Positions 8,800 through 17,305 of a stretch of 43,613 bases of DNA are shown here, piece after piece. A program made the translations under genes and the position numbers. Origin of the DNA: Caulobacteraceae bacterium (lineage in GTDB: Bacteria > Pseudomonadota > Alphaproteobacteria > Caulobacterales > Caulobacteraceae). Under the pieces are notes generated by a model that saw nothing but the letters and a program-made list of their open reading frames with translations, was not told where the DNA came from and searched no databases. Within the stretch, counting starts at the first letter, position 1. Every line of letters begins with the position of its first letter. Location: positions 1 through 43,613 of the forward strand of contig CANJMO010000017.1 in the NCBI GenBank assembly GCA_947475845.1, written 5' to 3'.

Positions 8800-9417
8800 T
8801 TAGCCGAAGATCGTCTGGCTCATGGTCATGGTCGCCAGCATAGGCAGCGACAGCAGGGTGTTGGTGCGACTGAACAGGGTCGCGGTCTTGGCGGCCTTGG
8901 CCTTGGCGTCCGCATCGGCCTCGACCATGCCGAGCGCGATCTTCTGGTTCGGCCAGATGAAGAACCAGACGTTGAAGGCCATGATCAGCCCGAGCCACAT
9001 GCCGGCGCCCAGCAGGGAGTATTTGGTGTCGGCCGCGGCGTCGAAGCCGCCGGCGAAACCGAGGGTCAGGGCCTCGCCCAGGTACTGAAGCGAACCGGCC
9101 AGGATCAGGCCCATGATCACCGTTGCGAGAGCGGCGTAGCGGAACCAGAACAGGGCTTCGGGCGCGATGTGCTTGGACACCGCCGGCTTCAGCTCGGCCG
9201 GGATGTTGGGCATGACGCGGATCTGCACGAAGTTGAAGTAGTACAGCAGCCCGATCCACAGGATGCCGAAGACCACGTGCATCCAGCGGAACACCGCCTG
9301 GAAGAAGATCATGCCGAAGCCGTCCGGCCCGTGCATGCCGTAGCCGACGATGAAGATCAGCGCCAGGATGAAGCTGACGATGATGGTGTTGCGGAAGTTG
9401 AGCAGCAGCGCCGCCAT
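8800..9417 (-). CDS. PuuD-type membrane protein (urate-oxidase N-terminal domain family)
   Basis: Inner-membrane protein of 205 residues with about four hydrophobic helices. The pattern RWMHVVFGILWIGLLYYFNF at residues 44-63, the HIAPEALFWFRYAAL block near 83-97 and FNVWFFIWPNQKIALGMVE near 147-165 match the membrane domain of PuuD-like urate hydroxylases. The C-terminal cytochrome c domain of full PuuD is absent. Homologues are sometimes labelled 'antitermination protein NusG', which this sequence does not support. Urate oxidation is not shown, since no purine genes are nearby. It has its own terminator and an upstream gap of 89 bases to the next gene, so it is probably transcribed alone. 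Confidence 0.85.
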   Translation of the reverse strand: MAALLLNFRNTIIVSFILALIFIVGYGMHGPDGFGMIFFQAVFRWMHVVFGILWIGLLYYFNFVQIRVMPNIPAELKPAVSKHIAPEALFWFRYAALATVIMGLILAGSLQYLGEALTLGFAGGFDAAADTKYSLLGAGMWLGLIMAFNVWFFIWPNQKIALGMVEADADAKAKAAKTATLFSRTNTLLSLPMLATMTMSQTIFG

Positions 9418-9506
9418 GATTCGCCCCTTTGAGGTCTCTATAACAGCCCGGTTCTATCCCTGAAGTATTACGGGAAGGTGCGCGCGAGCCTGAAGCTCGG
9501 CAAGGG

Positions 9507-9872
9507 CTAAATGGCGATCAGGGCGGCGGCCAGGCGGCGGCCTTCGGAGACCAGCACATTGTAGACCCGCGCGGCGGTGGCGGTGTCCATCACCTCCAGT
9601 CCCATGCCGGCGTCCTGCAGCGCTTTGCGCAGGGCCGGCGGCGGCGGGGCGACCCGGGCGCCGACGCCCAGCAGCAGGAACTCGACCTGCCCGATGCCGG
9701 CGTCGAGCACGGCCTGGATGTCGGCCGGCCCAAGGTCCGCCAAAGAGGCCACCGGCCAGGCCTGGGGAATATCGTTGAGGATCAGCAGCGAGCCTTCGAG
9801 CCTGCGGCCGGACACGCGGAAACCGCCGCCGCCATAGGCGTCGATCGAGGGCGGCTGGCGCAGCTCGGCCAT
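9507..9872 (-). CDS. Mth938/NDUFAF3-like domain protein (DUF498)
   Basis: Small cytoplasmic protein of 121 residues with the Mth938-like fold. Visible features: IDAYGGGGFRVSGRRLEGSL at residues 9-28, LLLGVGARVAPPP near 66-78, and GLEVMDTATAARVYNVLVSE near 91-110, all standard for the family that includes the human complex I assembly factor NDUFAF3. Its ATG lies directly after the secF stop, so it is the last gene of the yajC-secD-secF transcript. Its link to Sec insertion and to an NDUFAF6-like gene 1.2 kb away suggests a role in membrane complex assembly; that is inference. Confidence 0.88.
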   Translation of the reverse strand: MAELRQPPSIDAYGGGGFRVSGRRLEGSLLILNDIPQAWPVASLADLGPADIQAVLDAGIGQVEFLLLGVGARVAPPPPALRKALQDAGMGLEVMDTATAARVYNVLVSEGRRLAAALIAI

Positions 9873-10820
9873 TTAGGGGCGCGGCGGAAGCGGCTTGGCC
9901 GGTTCGTCGTCGCCGCGCTTGGCGCCCCACACCAGGATGATCGGCAGGGCGACGTAGATCGACGAATAGGTGCCGATGATGATCCCGAACACCATGGCGA
10001 ACACCAGGGGGAACAGGGTCGGGCCGCCCATGAACAGCATGCCGGCCAGGGCCAGCAGGGCGGTGGAGCCGGTGATCAGGGTGCGCGACAGACGCTCGTT
10101 CTCGGACAGGTCGATGATGTCGCGCAGAGTGGTGCGCTTATATTTGCGCAGGTTCTCGCGCAGCCGGTCGAAGGTGATGACCTTCTCGTTCATCGAGTAG
10201 CCGATGATGGTCAGCAAGGCGGCGATCGAGGTCATCGAGAACTCGATCTGCAGGGCCGACAGGATGCCCACCGTCAGGATCAGGTCGTGGAAGATGGCGA
10301 TCACCGCGCCCAGGCCGAACTGCAGCTGGAAGCGGAACCAGATGTAGACGAGCATCAGCAGGATGGCCAAGCCCAGCGCCATCAGGCCGGACGAGAACAG
10401 CTCGCCGGAGACCTTGGCCCCGACCACTTCGACCCGCTTGAACTGGATGCCGGGGAATTCCTTGCTGAGGGCGGCCTTCAGCGGGATCACCGCCGCCATC
10501 GGATCGGCGCTCTCGGCCGGGCGGAAGCGCAGCAGGGCGTCGTTGGGGCCGCCGAAGCCCTGGACCTGGGCGTCGTGCAGGCCCGCGGTCGACAGAGCCG
10601 CCCGCAGCTGCGCCAGGGGCGCGGCGCCCGGGGTGTGGATTTCGATCAGGGTGCCGCCCTTGAAGTCGGTGCCGAAGTTCAGGCCGAGGGTGAAGAAGCA
10701 GATCACCGAGGCGATCACCGCCAGGCCGGACACAATGGCGGCGTAGGGCGCCAGAGCCGTGAACCTGAAGTGGGTCTGGGCCGGGACGAACTTGATCAGG
10801 GGCCAGAAGGAGCTGCTCAC
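9873..10820 (-). CDS. secF: SecF, protein translocase accessory subunit
   Basis: Inner-membrane RND-family subunit of 315 residues. With SecD and YajC it uses the proton-motive force to aid late steps of Sec export. Signature GLNFGTDFKGGTLIEI lies at residues 48-63, followed by a periplasmic segment and a five-helix membrane block containing SIAALLTIIGYSMNEKVITF and FDRLRENLRKYK near residues 208-235. Length and topology are normal. It begins 13 bases after the secD stop with AGGAG just upstream, and ends immediately before the Mth938-like gene. Confidence 0.97.
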   Translation of the reverse strand: MSSSFWPLIKFVPAQTHFRFTALAPYAAIVSGLAVIASVICFFTLGLNFGTDFKGGTLIEIHTPGAAPLAQLRAALSTAGLHDAQVQGFGGPNDALLRFRPAESADPMAAVIPLKAALSKEFPGIQFKRVEVVGAKVSGELFSSGLMALGLAILLMLVYIWFRFQLQFGLGAVIAIFHDLILTVGILSALQIEFSMTSIAALLTIIGYSMNEKVITFDRLRENLRKYKRTTLRDIIDLSENERLSRTLITGSTALLALAGMLFMGGPTLFPLVFAMVFGIIIGTYSSIYVALPIILVWGAKRGDDEPAKPLPPRP

Positions 10821-10832
10821 GAGGTCATTCTC

Positions 10833-12431
10833 CTAAAGAATCGGCAGTTTCTTGGGCCGCGCGGCGCGGAACCACAGGCCCAGCAGGACCTGGGTGACCA
10901 CGATGGCGCTGAACACCGAGGTGAACACCCCGATCGACAGCGACCAGGCGAACCCGCGCACCGGACCGGCGCCGAACTGGAACATGATGAAGCCGGCGAT
11001 CAGGGTCGTCACGTTGGCGTCGAAGATCGACACCAGGGCCCGGCGGAAACCGTGGTCGGCGGCCGCCATGGCCGGGTGGCCCGCGCGGCTCTCGTCGCGC
11101 ATCCGCTCGTAGATCAGGACGCTGGCGTCGACCGCCAGGGCCATGGACAGGATCATGCCGGCCACGCCGGGCAGGGTCAGGGTCGCCTGGGTCAGGGACA
11201 TCATTGCGATGATCAGCAGGGCGTTGACCAACAGGGCCGCCACGGCGATGCCGCCGAACAGCAGGCCATAGGCCAGGACGATGAAGCTGAGGATCACGAG
11301 GAAGCCCAGCACCGCCGAGATCTGACCGGCGCGCACCGCGTCGGCGCCGAGCTCGGCCCCCACGCTGCGCTGTTCGATGACGTTGAGCTTGGCCGGCAGG
11401 GCGCCGCCGCGCAGCAGCACCGCCAGGTCGCTGGCGCTCTGCGGCGTGAAGCTGCCCGAGATCTGGCCCTGACCGCCGGCGATGGCGCTGCGGATCACAG
11501 GGGCCGACAGGTTCTTGCCGTCCAGGATGATGGCGAAACGCTTGCCGATGTTCTGGGCGGTGGCCTCGCCGAAGCGCTTGGACCCGATCCCGTTGAAGCG
11601 GAAGTTGACCACCGCTTCGCCGGTCTGGCTGTCGAAGCCCTGGCTGGCGTCGGTCAGCATGTCGCCTGAGACGAGCGCGCGGCGCTTGACCACGATCGGG
11701 CCCTCGGCGGTGTTCTCGCTATGCAGCAGCTCGGCGTCGGGCGGGATGCGGCCGGCGGCGAGGTCCTCGGGAGTGACGGTCTCGTCGACCATCTGGAAGG
11801 TCAGCTTGGCGGTCTTGCCGATGACGTCCTTCAGGCGCTCCGGATCGCTCTCGCCGGGGGCCTCGACCACGATGCGGTTGATCCCCTGGCTGGTGATCGA
11901 CGGCTCCTTGGTGCCGAGCGCGTCGACGCGGCGGCGGATCTTCTCGATCGATTGCTCGACGGCCTTGGCGCTTTCGGCCTGCATCGCCTGGGGCGACAGG
12001 GCCAACTGGAGGCCGCCGCCGGGCTGGGTGGTGACGGCGAGGTCGAGGGTCGCGGAATTGGCGATCGGCTGGGCCAGCTTGCGCAGGGCCGTGGCGGCGG
12101 TGTTGAGCTGGGCCGGATCGGTGATGTGGACATTGATCGCTTCGCCCACCTGGCCAAGGCCGGTGTAGGGCACGCTAGCCTCGCGCAGGGTGGTGCGCAC
12201 ATCCTCGAGCAGGTTGGTCAGTCGCTCGGCCTTGAGCGAGTCGGTGTCGACCTCCAGCAGCAGGTAGGAGCCGCCCTGCAGGTCGAGCCCGAGGTTCAGC
12301 TTCTGGTGCGGGGCCCAGGCCGGGAACTTGTTCAGCACCGTCTGCGGCAGGAGGTTAGGCAGGGTGAAGGCCACGCCAAACAGGATGGCGAGGGCGAAGA
12401 TCATCACCTTCCAGCGGGTCAGGATCAGCAT
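10833..12431 (-). CDS. secD: SecD, protein translocase accessory subunit
   Basis: Inner-membrane partner of SecF, 532 residues. An N-terminal helix (MLILTRWKVMIFALAILF) leads to LNLGLDLQGGSYLLLEV near residues 42-58, a large periplasmic domain, and a C-terminal RND membrane block with AVDASVLIYERMRDE and GSFTPQSASDLAVLLRGGAL. The open frame runs far upstream through yajC antiparallel sequence, but homology starts at ATG 12431. It lies 23 bases after the yajC stop, so yajC-secD-secF form one operon. Confidence 0.97.
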   Translation of the reverse strand: MLILTRWKVMIFALAILFGVAFTLPNLLPQTVLNKFPAWAPHQKLNLGLDLQGGSYLLLEVDTDSLKAERLTNLLEDVRTTLREASVPYTGLGQVGEAINVHITDPAQLNTAATALRKLAQPIANSATLDLAVTTQPGGGLQLALSPQAMQAESAKAVEQSIEKIRRRVDALGTKEPSITSQGINRIVVEAPGESDPERLKDVIGKTAKLTFQMVDETVTPEDLAAGRIPPDAELLHSENTAEGPIVVKRRALVSGDMLTDASQGFDSQTGEAVVNFRFNGIGSKRFGEATAQNIGKRFAIILDGKNLSAPVIRSAIAGGQGQISGSFTPQSASDLAVLLRGGALPAKLNVIEQRSVGAELGADAVRAGQISAVLGFLVILSFIVLAYGLLFGGIAVAALLVNALLIIAMMSLTQATLTLPGVAGMILSMALAVDASVLIYERMRDESRAGHPAMAAADHGFRRALVSIFDANVTTLIAGFIMFQFGAGPVRGFAWSLSIGVFTSVFSAIVVTQVLLGLWFRAARPKKLPIL

Positions 12432-12454
12432 GGCGGTCGGTCGGTCCGGCTCGC

Positions 12455-12814
12455 CTAGGAGGTCTTGGCGTCGTTGGCGGCGGCCGGCTCGGCGCGGGTG
12501 CGCACCTCGGACACCATGGAGCGCACCACCTTGATGGTCACGCCCGTGGCGATCTCGATGCTCAGCTCCTTGTCCTCGACCTTGGCGATCTTGCCGATCA
12601 CGCCGCTGGACAACACGATGGTGTCGCCGCGCTTGATCTGCCTGATCATCTCCTGGTGGTCCTTGGCCCGCTTCTGCTGCGGACGGATCAGCAGGAAGTA
12701 GAACAGGATCATCATCAGCACGACCATCGGCAGCGGACCGCTGAGCAGGTCCTGCATGCCTCCGGCGCCGGCGGCGGGAGCTGCGGTTTGGGCGTAGGCG
12801 GGGGTCCCGAACAT
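12455..12814 (-). CDS. yajC: YajC, Sec translocon accessory protein
   Basis: Single-span inner-membrane protein of 119 residues that associates with SecDF. One membrane helix (PMVVLMMILFYFLLIRP, residues 29-45) is followed by the diagnostic RPQQKRAKDHQEMI and the small domain RGDTIVLSSGVIGKI. The N-terminal Ala/Pro/Gly segment is longer than in E. coli, as often in alphaproteobacteria. First gene of the yajC-secD-secF operon; it diverges from the DUF815 ATPase across 84 bases that must hold both promoters. Confidence 0.96.
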   Translation of the reverse strand: MFGTPAYAQTAAPAAGAGGMQDLLSGPLPMVVLMMILFYFLLIRPQQKRAKDHQEMIRQIKRGDTIVLSSGVIGKIAKVEDKELSIEIATGVTIKVVRSMVSEVRTRAEPAAANDAKTS

Positions 12815-12898
12815 GGGGTCTCCAGAGGGTCTCCACGCCGAAATCGGCGGGGGCGATCAAAAGTCGGCGGAAGCTAGGGCCTGAACAGCCCTTTTGCA

Positions 12899-13795
12899 AT
12901 GAGCGCGGTCTCGGTTAGAGCATCAGCCATGAGCGACTCCTTGCCCCCCGCGATCACGCCGTTACTGGAACGCATAGCCGAGGCCCTCGAACGCCTGGCT
13001 CCAAAGGCGGCGCCGAAGCCCGATTTCTCGGCCGCGCGCCTGTTCCGTTTCGATCACAATCCCGACCGTTTCGTGGCCGCGCCCGACTATGCCCTGCCGA
13101 TGGACCTGCTGATCGGGGTCGAGCGGCAGAAGGAGCAGTTCGCCGAGAACCTGCGCCGCTTCGCCGAGGGCCTGCCGGCCAACAACGCCCTGCTGTGGGG
13201 CGTGCGCGGCACCGGCAAGAGCTCGATGGTCAAGGCGGTGTTCATGGCCGAGAGCGCAGCTCACCCCGCCCTGCGCCTGATCGAGGTCGACCGCGACCAC
13301 CTGCACGCCCTGCCCGGCCTGTTCCACAGCCTGCGCGATCACGCCGAAAAGTTCGTGGTGCTGTGCGACGACCTGTCGTTCGAGGACGGCGCCGCCGCCG
13401 CCAAGTCGCTCAAGTCGGCGCTGGAGGGCGGAGTCGAGGGGCCGCCGGCCAATGTGCTGTTCGTGGCCACGTCGAACCGCCGCCACCTGATGCCGCGCGG
13501 CCATGACGAAACGCGCGGCCTGGTCGCCGCTCAGGAAGACGCCGAGGAGCAGGTGTCGGTGTCCGACCGCTTCGGCCTGTGGCTGGGCTTCCCGCCGATG
13601 GATCAGGCGACCTATCTGGACGCCATCCAGCACTACGTCGACCGCTTCGACCTGAAGACGCCAAACCTTAAGCCAAATGACCTGCAGACCCGGGCCCTGC
13701 AATGGGCTCAGCTGCGCGGCTCGCGCTCGGGCCGGGTCGCCTGGCAGTTCATCCGCGACCTGGCCGGCGAACAGGGCAAGACCCTGCCGCTCTAG
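12899..13795 (+). CDS. DUF815-family AAA-type ATPase
   Basis: Cytoplasmic P-loop ATPase of up to 298 residues; biological role unknown. Walker A GVRGTGKSS lies at residues 100-108, Walker B FVVLCDDLSFE at about 152-162, a sensor-like NVLFVATSNRRHLMPR follows, then DRFGLWLGF and a C-terminal helical lid ending SGRVAWQFIRDLAG. This is the DUF815 pattern. An internal ATG at 12929 (MSDSLPPAI) is an equally plausible start. Family members often sit beside yajC or the LysM/M23 gene in alphaproteobacteria, as here. Its stop codon directly abuts that of the convergent dipM-like gene, with no space for a terminator. Confidence 0.92.
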   Translation: MSAVSVRASAMSDSLPPAITPLLERIAEALERLAPKAAPKPDFSAARLFRFDHNPDRFVAAPDYALPMDLLIGVERQKEQFAENLRRFAEGLPANNALLWGVRGTGKSSMVKAVFMAESAAHPALRLIEVDRDHLHALPGLFHSLRDHAEKFVVLCDDLSFEDGAAAAKSLKSALEGGVEGPPANVLFVATSNRRHLMPRGHDETRGLVAAQEDAEEQVSVSDRFGLWLGFPPMDQATYLDAIQHYVDRFDLKTPNLKPNDLQTRALQWAQLRGSRSGRVAWQFIRDLAGEQGKTLPL

Positions 13796-15763
13796 CTACT
13801 GCGGCGGCAGGACCAGCATCGGGTCGATCGGGCGGGCCTTGTCCTTCAGGCTCGGGGCGTAGCGGACCTCGAAGTGGACCTGGGTCTGGTCGACGCCGCC
13901 GGTCATGCCGACCTCGCCGATCTGCTGACCCTGGGTCACCATCTGGCGCATCTTCACATCGATATTGGCCAGGTGGGCGTAGGCCGTGACCCATCCGCCG
14001 TCGTGGCGGATCAACACGAGGTTGCCGAAGCCGGGCACCGAATTGCCGGCATAGACCACCTCGCCGCCGGCCGCGGCGCGGACCAGCTCGCCGGCGGGAG
14101 CCCCGATGTCGAGGCCGTCGTTGCGCTGGCTGCCGCTGGTGGGGCCGTAGGGCGACACGACGCGGCCGCGGGCGGGCCACTGGAAGAAGCCCTTCCCGGC
14201 CGCCGCCACGCTGGCGTCGTCCGTGCTGGCTTCGGGAGCGGGCGCGGGTTGCGGCGCGGGCGTAGCGCGGAAACCCGGTTGAGCGGGTCCGGGCGCGCTC
14301 TGGCCCGGCGGCGCGAAGGTGGTCGGCGGCGGCGTCAAGGCCGGCGGGTTGGACGAGGGCAGGGACGAGAATGGGATCGGGGCCGAGGGGGTGCGGCCAC
14401 GCGTGGGTTCGGGCCGGTCGAGCGGGCCGCCCGGCAGTTGCAGGCGGCGGCCGGCGTTGAGACGGGCGTTAGGCGACAGGCCGTTGGCTTCGGCCAGGCT
14501 CCGGGCGTCGGTGTCGAAGCGGCGGGCGATGGAGAACAGGGTGTCGCCGCGCTTGACGGTATAGGACGAGGCGGCTGACGCCGCGCGTTCCTCGGAGACC
14601 GGACGGCCCGGCAGCTTGATGGTCTGGCCGCGCTTCACCCGGTAGGGCTTCTTCAGCTTGTTGAGCCGGGCCAGTTCGGTGACCGAGACCCCGGCCCTGT
14701 CGGCGATGCTCTGCAGGGTCTGGCCCTTGCCGACCTTGACCGAGCGCGTGGGGGCGACGGCCGGGGCGCTGGAGCGGGCCAGGGCTTCCACCTGATCGTC
14801 GCCCGAGGGCAGCTTGATGGTCTGGCCGGCGCGCACGCGGTACGGCCTCTTCAGCCCGTTCAGCCGCGCCAGTTCGGTGATCGAGACGCCCGCCTCCTTG
14901 GCGATGGCCTGCAGGGTCTGGCCATTGGCCACCTTGACGGTTTCGACCTTCGACGAAGCCCGGCGGTTTTCGGCGCGGGACTCGGCGCGCGACTCGCCAC
15001 GCGTGGACGCCGACGACGAGGCCGGCTCGGCCTCGGCGCTCAGCACCAGTTTCTGCCCAGCCTTCAGCCTGTACGGCGCCTCGATGCCATTGGCCTTGGC
15101 CAGGGCTTCGATCGACATCCCGTTGGCCCTGGCGATCTTGTCCAGGGTGTCGCCCTTGCCCACGGTGACGGTTTCGGCCGCCTTGGGTTCGGCTTTCGCT
15201 TCAGCCTTTGTTTCGAGCCGGGCCTTGCCGCGCGCGCCTCGGATGGGCGGCTCCGGCTCGGCGCCGGGCATGGTCAGCTTCTGGCCGATCTTGACCTTGT
15301 AGGGCGGCTCGATCTTGTTGGCCTTGGCCAGGTCTTCGATCGAGACCCCTGCCCGCTTGGCGACCTTGGCCAGGTTGTCGCCCTTGGCGACCGTCACCGT
15401 GTCCTGGGTGTCGGAGGCGAACATCAGGACTTCGACAGCGCCCTGGTAGCGCGGCTCCAGAGCCGAGCCCCGGCGCGGCGGGGCGGTCTTGGCGCCCGGC
15501 GGCGGCGGCAGGGATTGGGACTGGACGGGGGTCGAGGGTGCGGCCTTGGGCGCGCCGTCGTCCGGGGGCGGCGGGGCGACAACGGCCGGAGCCGGAGCCG
15601 GAGCCGGAGCCGGCGCGGCGACGGGCGCGGCGGAAGGCTCGATCGGCCTTTGCGGAACCGGATATTGCGGGCGTGGCGTCAGGTCCATGGCGCACCCGCC
15701 CAGACCCGCGCCTATCGCCGCGCACAGGACCGTCAGGGATGCAGCCGTCTTGAACCGTCTCAT
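13796..15763 (-). CDS. dipM: DipM-like LysM/LytM lipoprotein, cell-division wall factor
   Basis: Envelope protein of 655 residues. Start ATG 15763 heads MRRFKTAASLTVLCAAIG, a lipoprotein signal ending in LGGC. Five LysM repeats follow (about residues 115-160, 188-235, 262-308, 324-370 and 388-434), separated by Pro/Ala/Ser linkers, then a C-terminal LytM (M23) domain from about residue 540. Two zinc ligands appear lost: the usual HxGxD reads NDGLD and HxH reads QVH, so the domain is probably non-catalytic. Caulobacter DipM has LysM repeats plus a degenerate LytM domain and activates amidases and transglycosylases during division; this is the likely orthologue. It follows pcm by 94 bases. Confidence 0.88.
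   Translation of the reverse strand: MRRFKTAASLTVLCAAIGAGLGGCAMDLTPRPQYPVPQRPIEPSAAPVAAPAPAPAPAPAVVAPPPPDDGAPKAAPSTPVQSQSLPPPPGAKTAPPRRGSALEPRYQGAVEVLMFASDTQDTVTVAKGDNLAKVAKRAGVSIEDLAKANKIEPPYKVKIGQKLTMPGAEPEPPIRGARGKARLETKAEAKAEPKAAETVTVGKGDTLDKIARANGMSIEALAKANGIEAPYRLKAGQKLVLSAEAEPASSSASTRGESRAESRAENRRASSKVETVKVANGQTLQAIAKEAGVSITELARLNGLKRPYRVRAGQTIKLPSGDDQVEALARSSAPAVAPTRSVKVGKGQTLQSIADRAGVSVTELARLNKLKKPYRVKRGQTIKLPGRPVSEERAASAASSYTVKRGDTLFSIARRFDTDARSLAEANGLSPNARLNAGRRLQLPGGPLDRPEPTRGRTPSAPIPFSSLPSSNPPALTPPPTTFAPPGQSAPGPAQPGFRATPAPQPAPAPEASTDDASVAAAGKGFFQWPARGRVVSPYGPTSGSQRNDGLDIGAPAGELVRAAAGGEVVYAGNSVPGFGNLVLIRHDGGWVTAYAHLANIDVKMRQMVTQGQQIGEVGMTGGVDQTQVHFEVRYAPSLKDKARPIDPMLVLPPQ
15585..15613. 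repeat. Hexanucleotide tandem repeat inside dipM-like gene
   Basis: About 4.8 head-to-tail copies of GCCGGA on the plus strand. On the coding strand they encode an Ala-Pro repeat in the linker after the lipoprotein cysteine. Because the unit is six bases, copy-number change would alter linker length without breaking the frame. Confidence 0.8.
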
Positions 15764-15857
15764 CGCCGCTCCGCTGAGCCGCCCCAAAGCCGGGACGTAA
15801 GAATCGCATACAGGAATCATGCGGGAGTTTCGGGGCCGCAGCCCCCCGCGCCAACCC

Positions 15858-16526
15858 TCAAAGTTCTCGCGCCACGCCGTCGAGCAAGGGCACGAACCGC
15901 ACTTCGCACAGGGTCTCCACCTTGAATCCCCCCTTGCCGTCCGCCGCGTAGCGCTGCAGCTGTTGGACCGGCCCCTTGCCCACCGGCGCGACCAGCACGC
16001 CATTGGGTTTCAGTTGCGAAAGCAACGCCTTGGGCTCACCTGGCGCCGCCGCTGTGACCAAAATGCGGTCGAACGGCGCCTGTTCCGGCCAGCCGTCGCC
16101 GCCGTCGCCGAAGCGCATGAACACATTCGTGAGATCGAGCTGCTTTAGCCGGCTTTCGGCCTCCGCCATCAGGGTGCGGTAGCGCTCCACCGTGTAGACG
16201 AATCGGGCGAGGCGAGAGAGCACGGCGGTCTGGTAGCCGGAGCCGGTGCCGATCTCGAGCACCCGCGAGCGGGCGTCCAGGTTCAGGGCCTGGGTCATCA
16301 GGCCGACGATGAACGGCTGGCTGATGGTCTGGCCGCAGGCGATCGGCAGGGCCGAATCCTCCCACGAGCGCTCCTGGAACAGCTCCGGCACGAACAGATC
16401 GCGCGGCGTCTTCTCGATGGCGGACAGCACCTTGGGGTCGGTCACGCCCTGCGAGCGCAGGCCCAGGACCAGCCGGGCGAGCCGCGTTTCAGCTGTGTCC
16501 TGTTCGTCCGGCATCGGGTCCGTCAA
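15858..16526 (-). CDS. pcm: Protein-L-isoaspartate O-methyltransferase
   Basis: SAM-dependent repair enzyme of 222 residues that methylates isoaspartyl residues in aged proteins. Motifs: [18 protein letters not shown] then [13 protein letters not shown] (residues 45-77), the SAM motif [19 protein letters not shown] near 90-108, and [15 protein letters not shown] near 151-165. Start ATG 16526 overlaps the surE stop by four bases (ATGA), so pcm is translationally coupled to surE, a pairing seen in many proteobacteria. The length is normal. Confidence 0.96.
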   Translation of the reverse strand: MTDPMPDEQDTAETRLARLVLGLRSQGVTDPKVLSAIEKTPRDLFVPELFQERSWEDSALPIACGQTISQPFIVGLMTQALNLDARSRVLEIGTGSGYQTAVLSRLARFVYTVERYRTLMAEAESRLKQLDLTNVFMRFGDGGDGWPEQAPFDRILVTAAAPGEPKALLSQLKPNGVLVAPVGKGPVQQLQRYAADGKGGFKVETLCEVRFVPLLDGVAREL

Positions 16527-17305
16527 ACCTTGGGAGGCGCTCCGCCCAGAACGCCCTTGAGGGCATGCAGGGTCGGGCGGTGAGTCAGGTCTATGTGAAG
16601 CGGGGTAACCGAAATGCGGCCGTGGCGCACGGCGTAAAGATCGGTCCCCTCCGGAGAATTGTCCTCAAGCCCCTTCCAGCCCATCCAGTAGTAGTCGCGG
16701 CCGCGCAGGTCGGTGCGCCGCTCGGCGTGGCCGTTGATCACATCGCGAATGCCCTGGGCGCAGACCTCGACCGCCGTCACCTGCTCGGGCTCGAGGTCCG
16801 GGAAGTTGATGTTGATGATCACGTCATTGGGCCAGCCGGCCTTGAGCAGCTGGCGGATGATGCCCGGAGCGTAGGTTTCGGCGGTGTGGTAGAGCGCCTG
16901 CTCGCTGTCGTGGAACACCGCCAGGGCCTGGCTGAGCGCTATGCCCGGAACGCCCAGGGCCATGCCCTGCATGGCGCCGGCGACGGTGCCGGAGACGGTG
17001 ACGTCCTCGCCAAGATTCTGGCCGCGGTTGACGCCTGAGAGGACCAGGTCCGGCGCCGGGCCCTCGATCAGGTCCTGGATCGCCAGCTGCACGCAGTCGG
17101 TCGGGGTGCCGAACACGGCGAACCGCTTGGCCTCCAGCCGGCGCACCCGCAGGGGCGTGCCCAGGGTGATGGCGCGGCTGGCGCCGGACTGCTCGATCTC
17201 CGGCGCCACCACCCAAACGTCGTCCGACAGGGTCGCGGCGATCCGCTCCAGCGCCGCCAGGCCTTCCGCGTGGATGCCGTCGTCGTTGGTGATCAGGATC
17301 CGCAT
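16523..17305 (-). CDS. surE: SurE, 5'/3'-nucleotidase
   Basis: Divalent-metal-dependent nucleoside-monophosphate phosphatase of 260 residues, cytoplasmic. N-terminal [16 protein letters not shown] contains the metal-binding [21 protein letters not shown] (residues 94-112) is the second active-site block, followed by [16 protein letters not shown]. The open frame continues upstream, but that part is antisense-like sequence inside serS; ATG 17305 overlaps the serS stop by one base (TGATG). It sits between serS and pcm, the common alphaproteobacterial order. Confidence 0.96.
   Translation of the reverse strand: MRILITNDDGIHAEGLAALERIAATLSDDVWVVAPEIEQSGASRAITLGTPLRVRRLEAKRFAVFGTPTDCVQLAIQDLIEGPAPDLVLSGVNRGQNLGEDVTVSGTVAGAMQGMALGVPGIALSQALAVFHDSEQALYHTAETYAPGIIRQLLKAGWPNDVIININFPDLEPEQVTAVEVCAQGIRDVINGHAERRTDLRGRDYYWMGWKGLEDNSPEGTDLYAVRHGRISVTPLHIDLTHRPTLHALKGVLGGAPPKV

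Noticed and set aside
12432-12899. Upstream extension of secD, arginine-rich
   Set aside because: It is a shadow frame inside yajC; SecD homology begins at the ATG at 12431.
14300-15900. Several long plus-strand frames across the dipM-like gene
   Set aside because: GC-rich shadow frames antisense to a gene with clear LysM and LytM domains.
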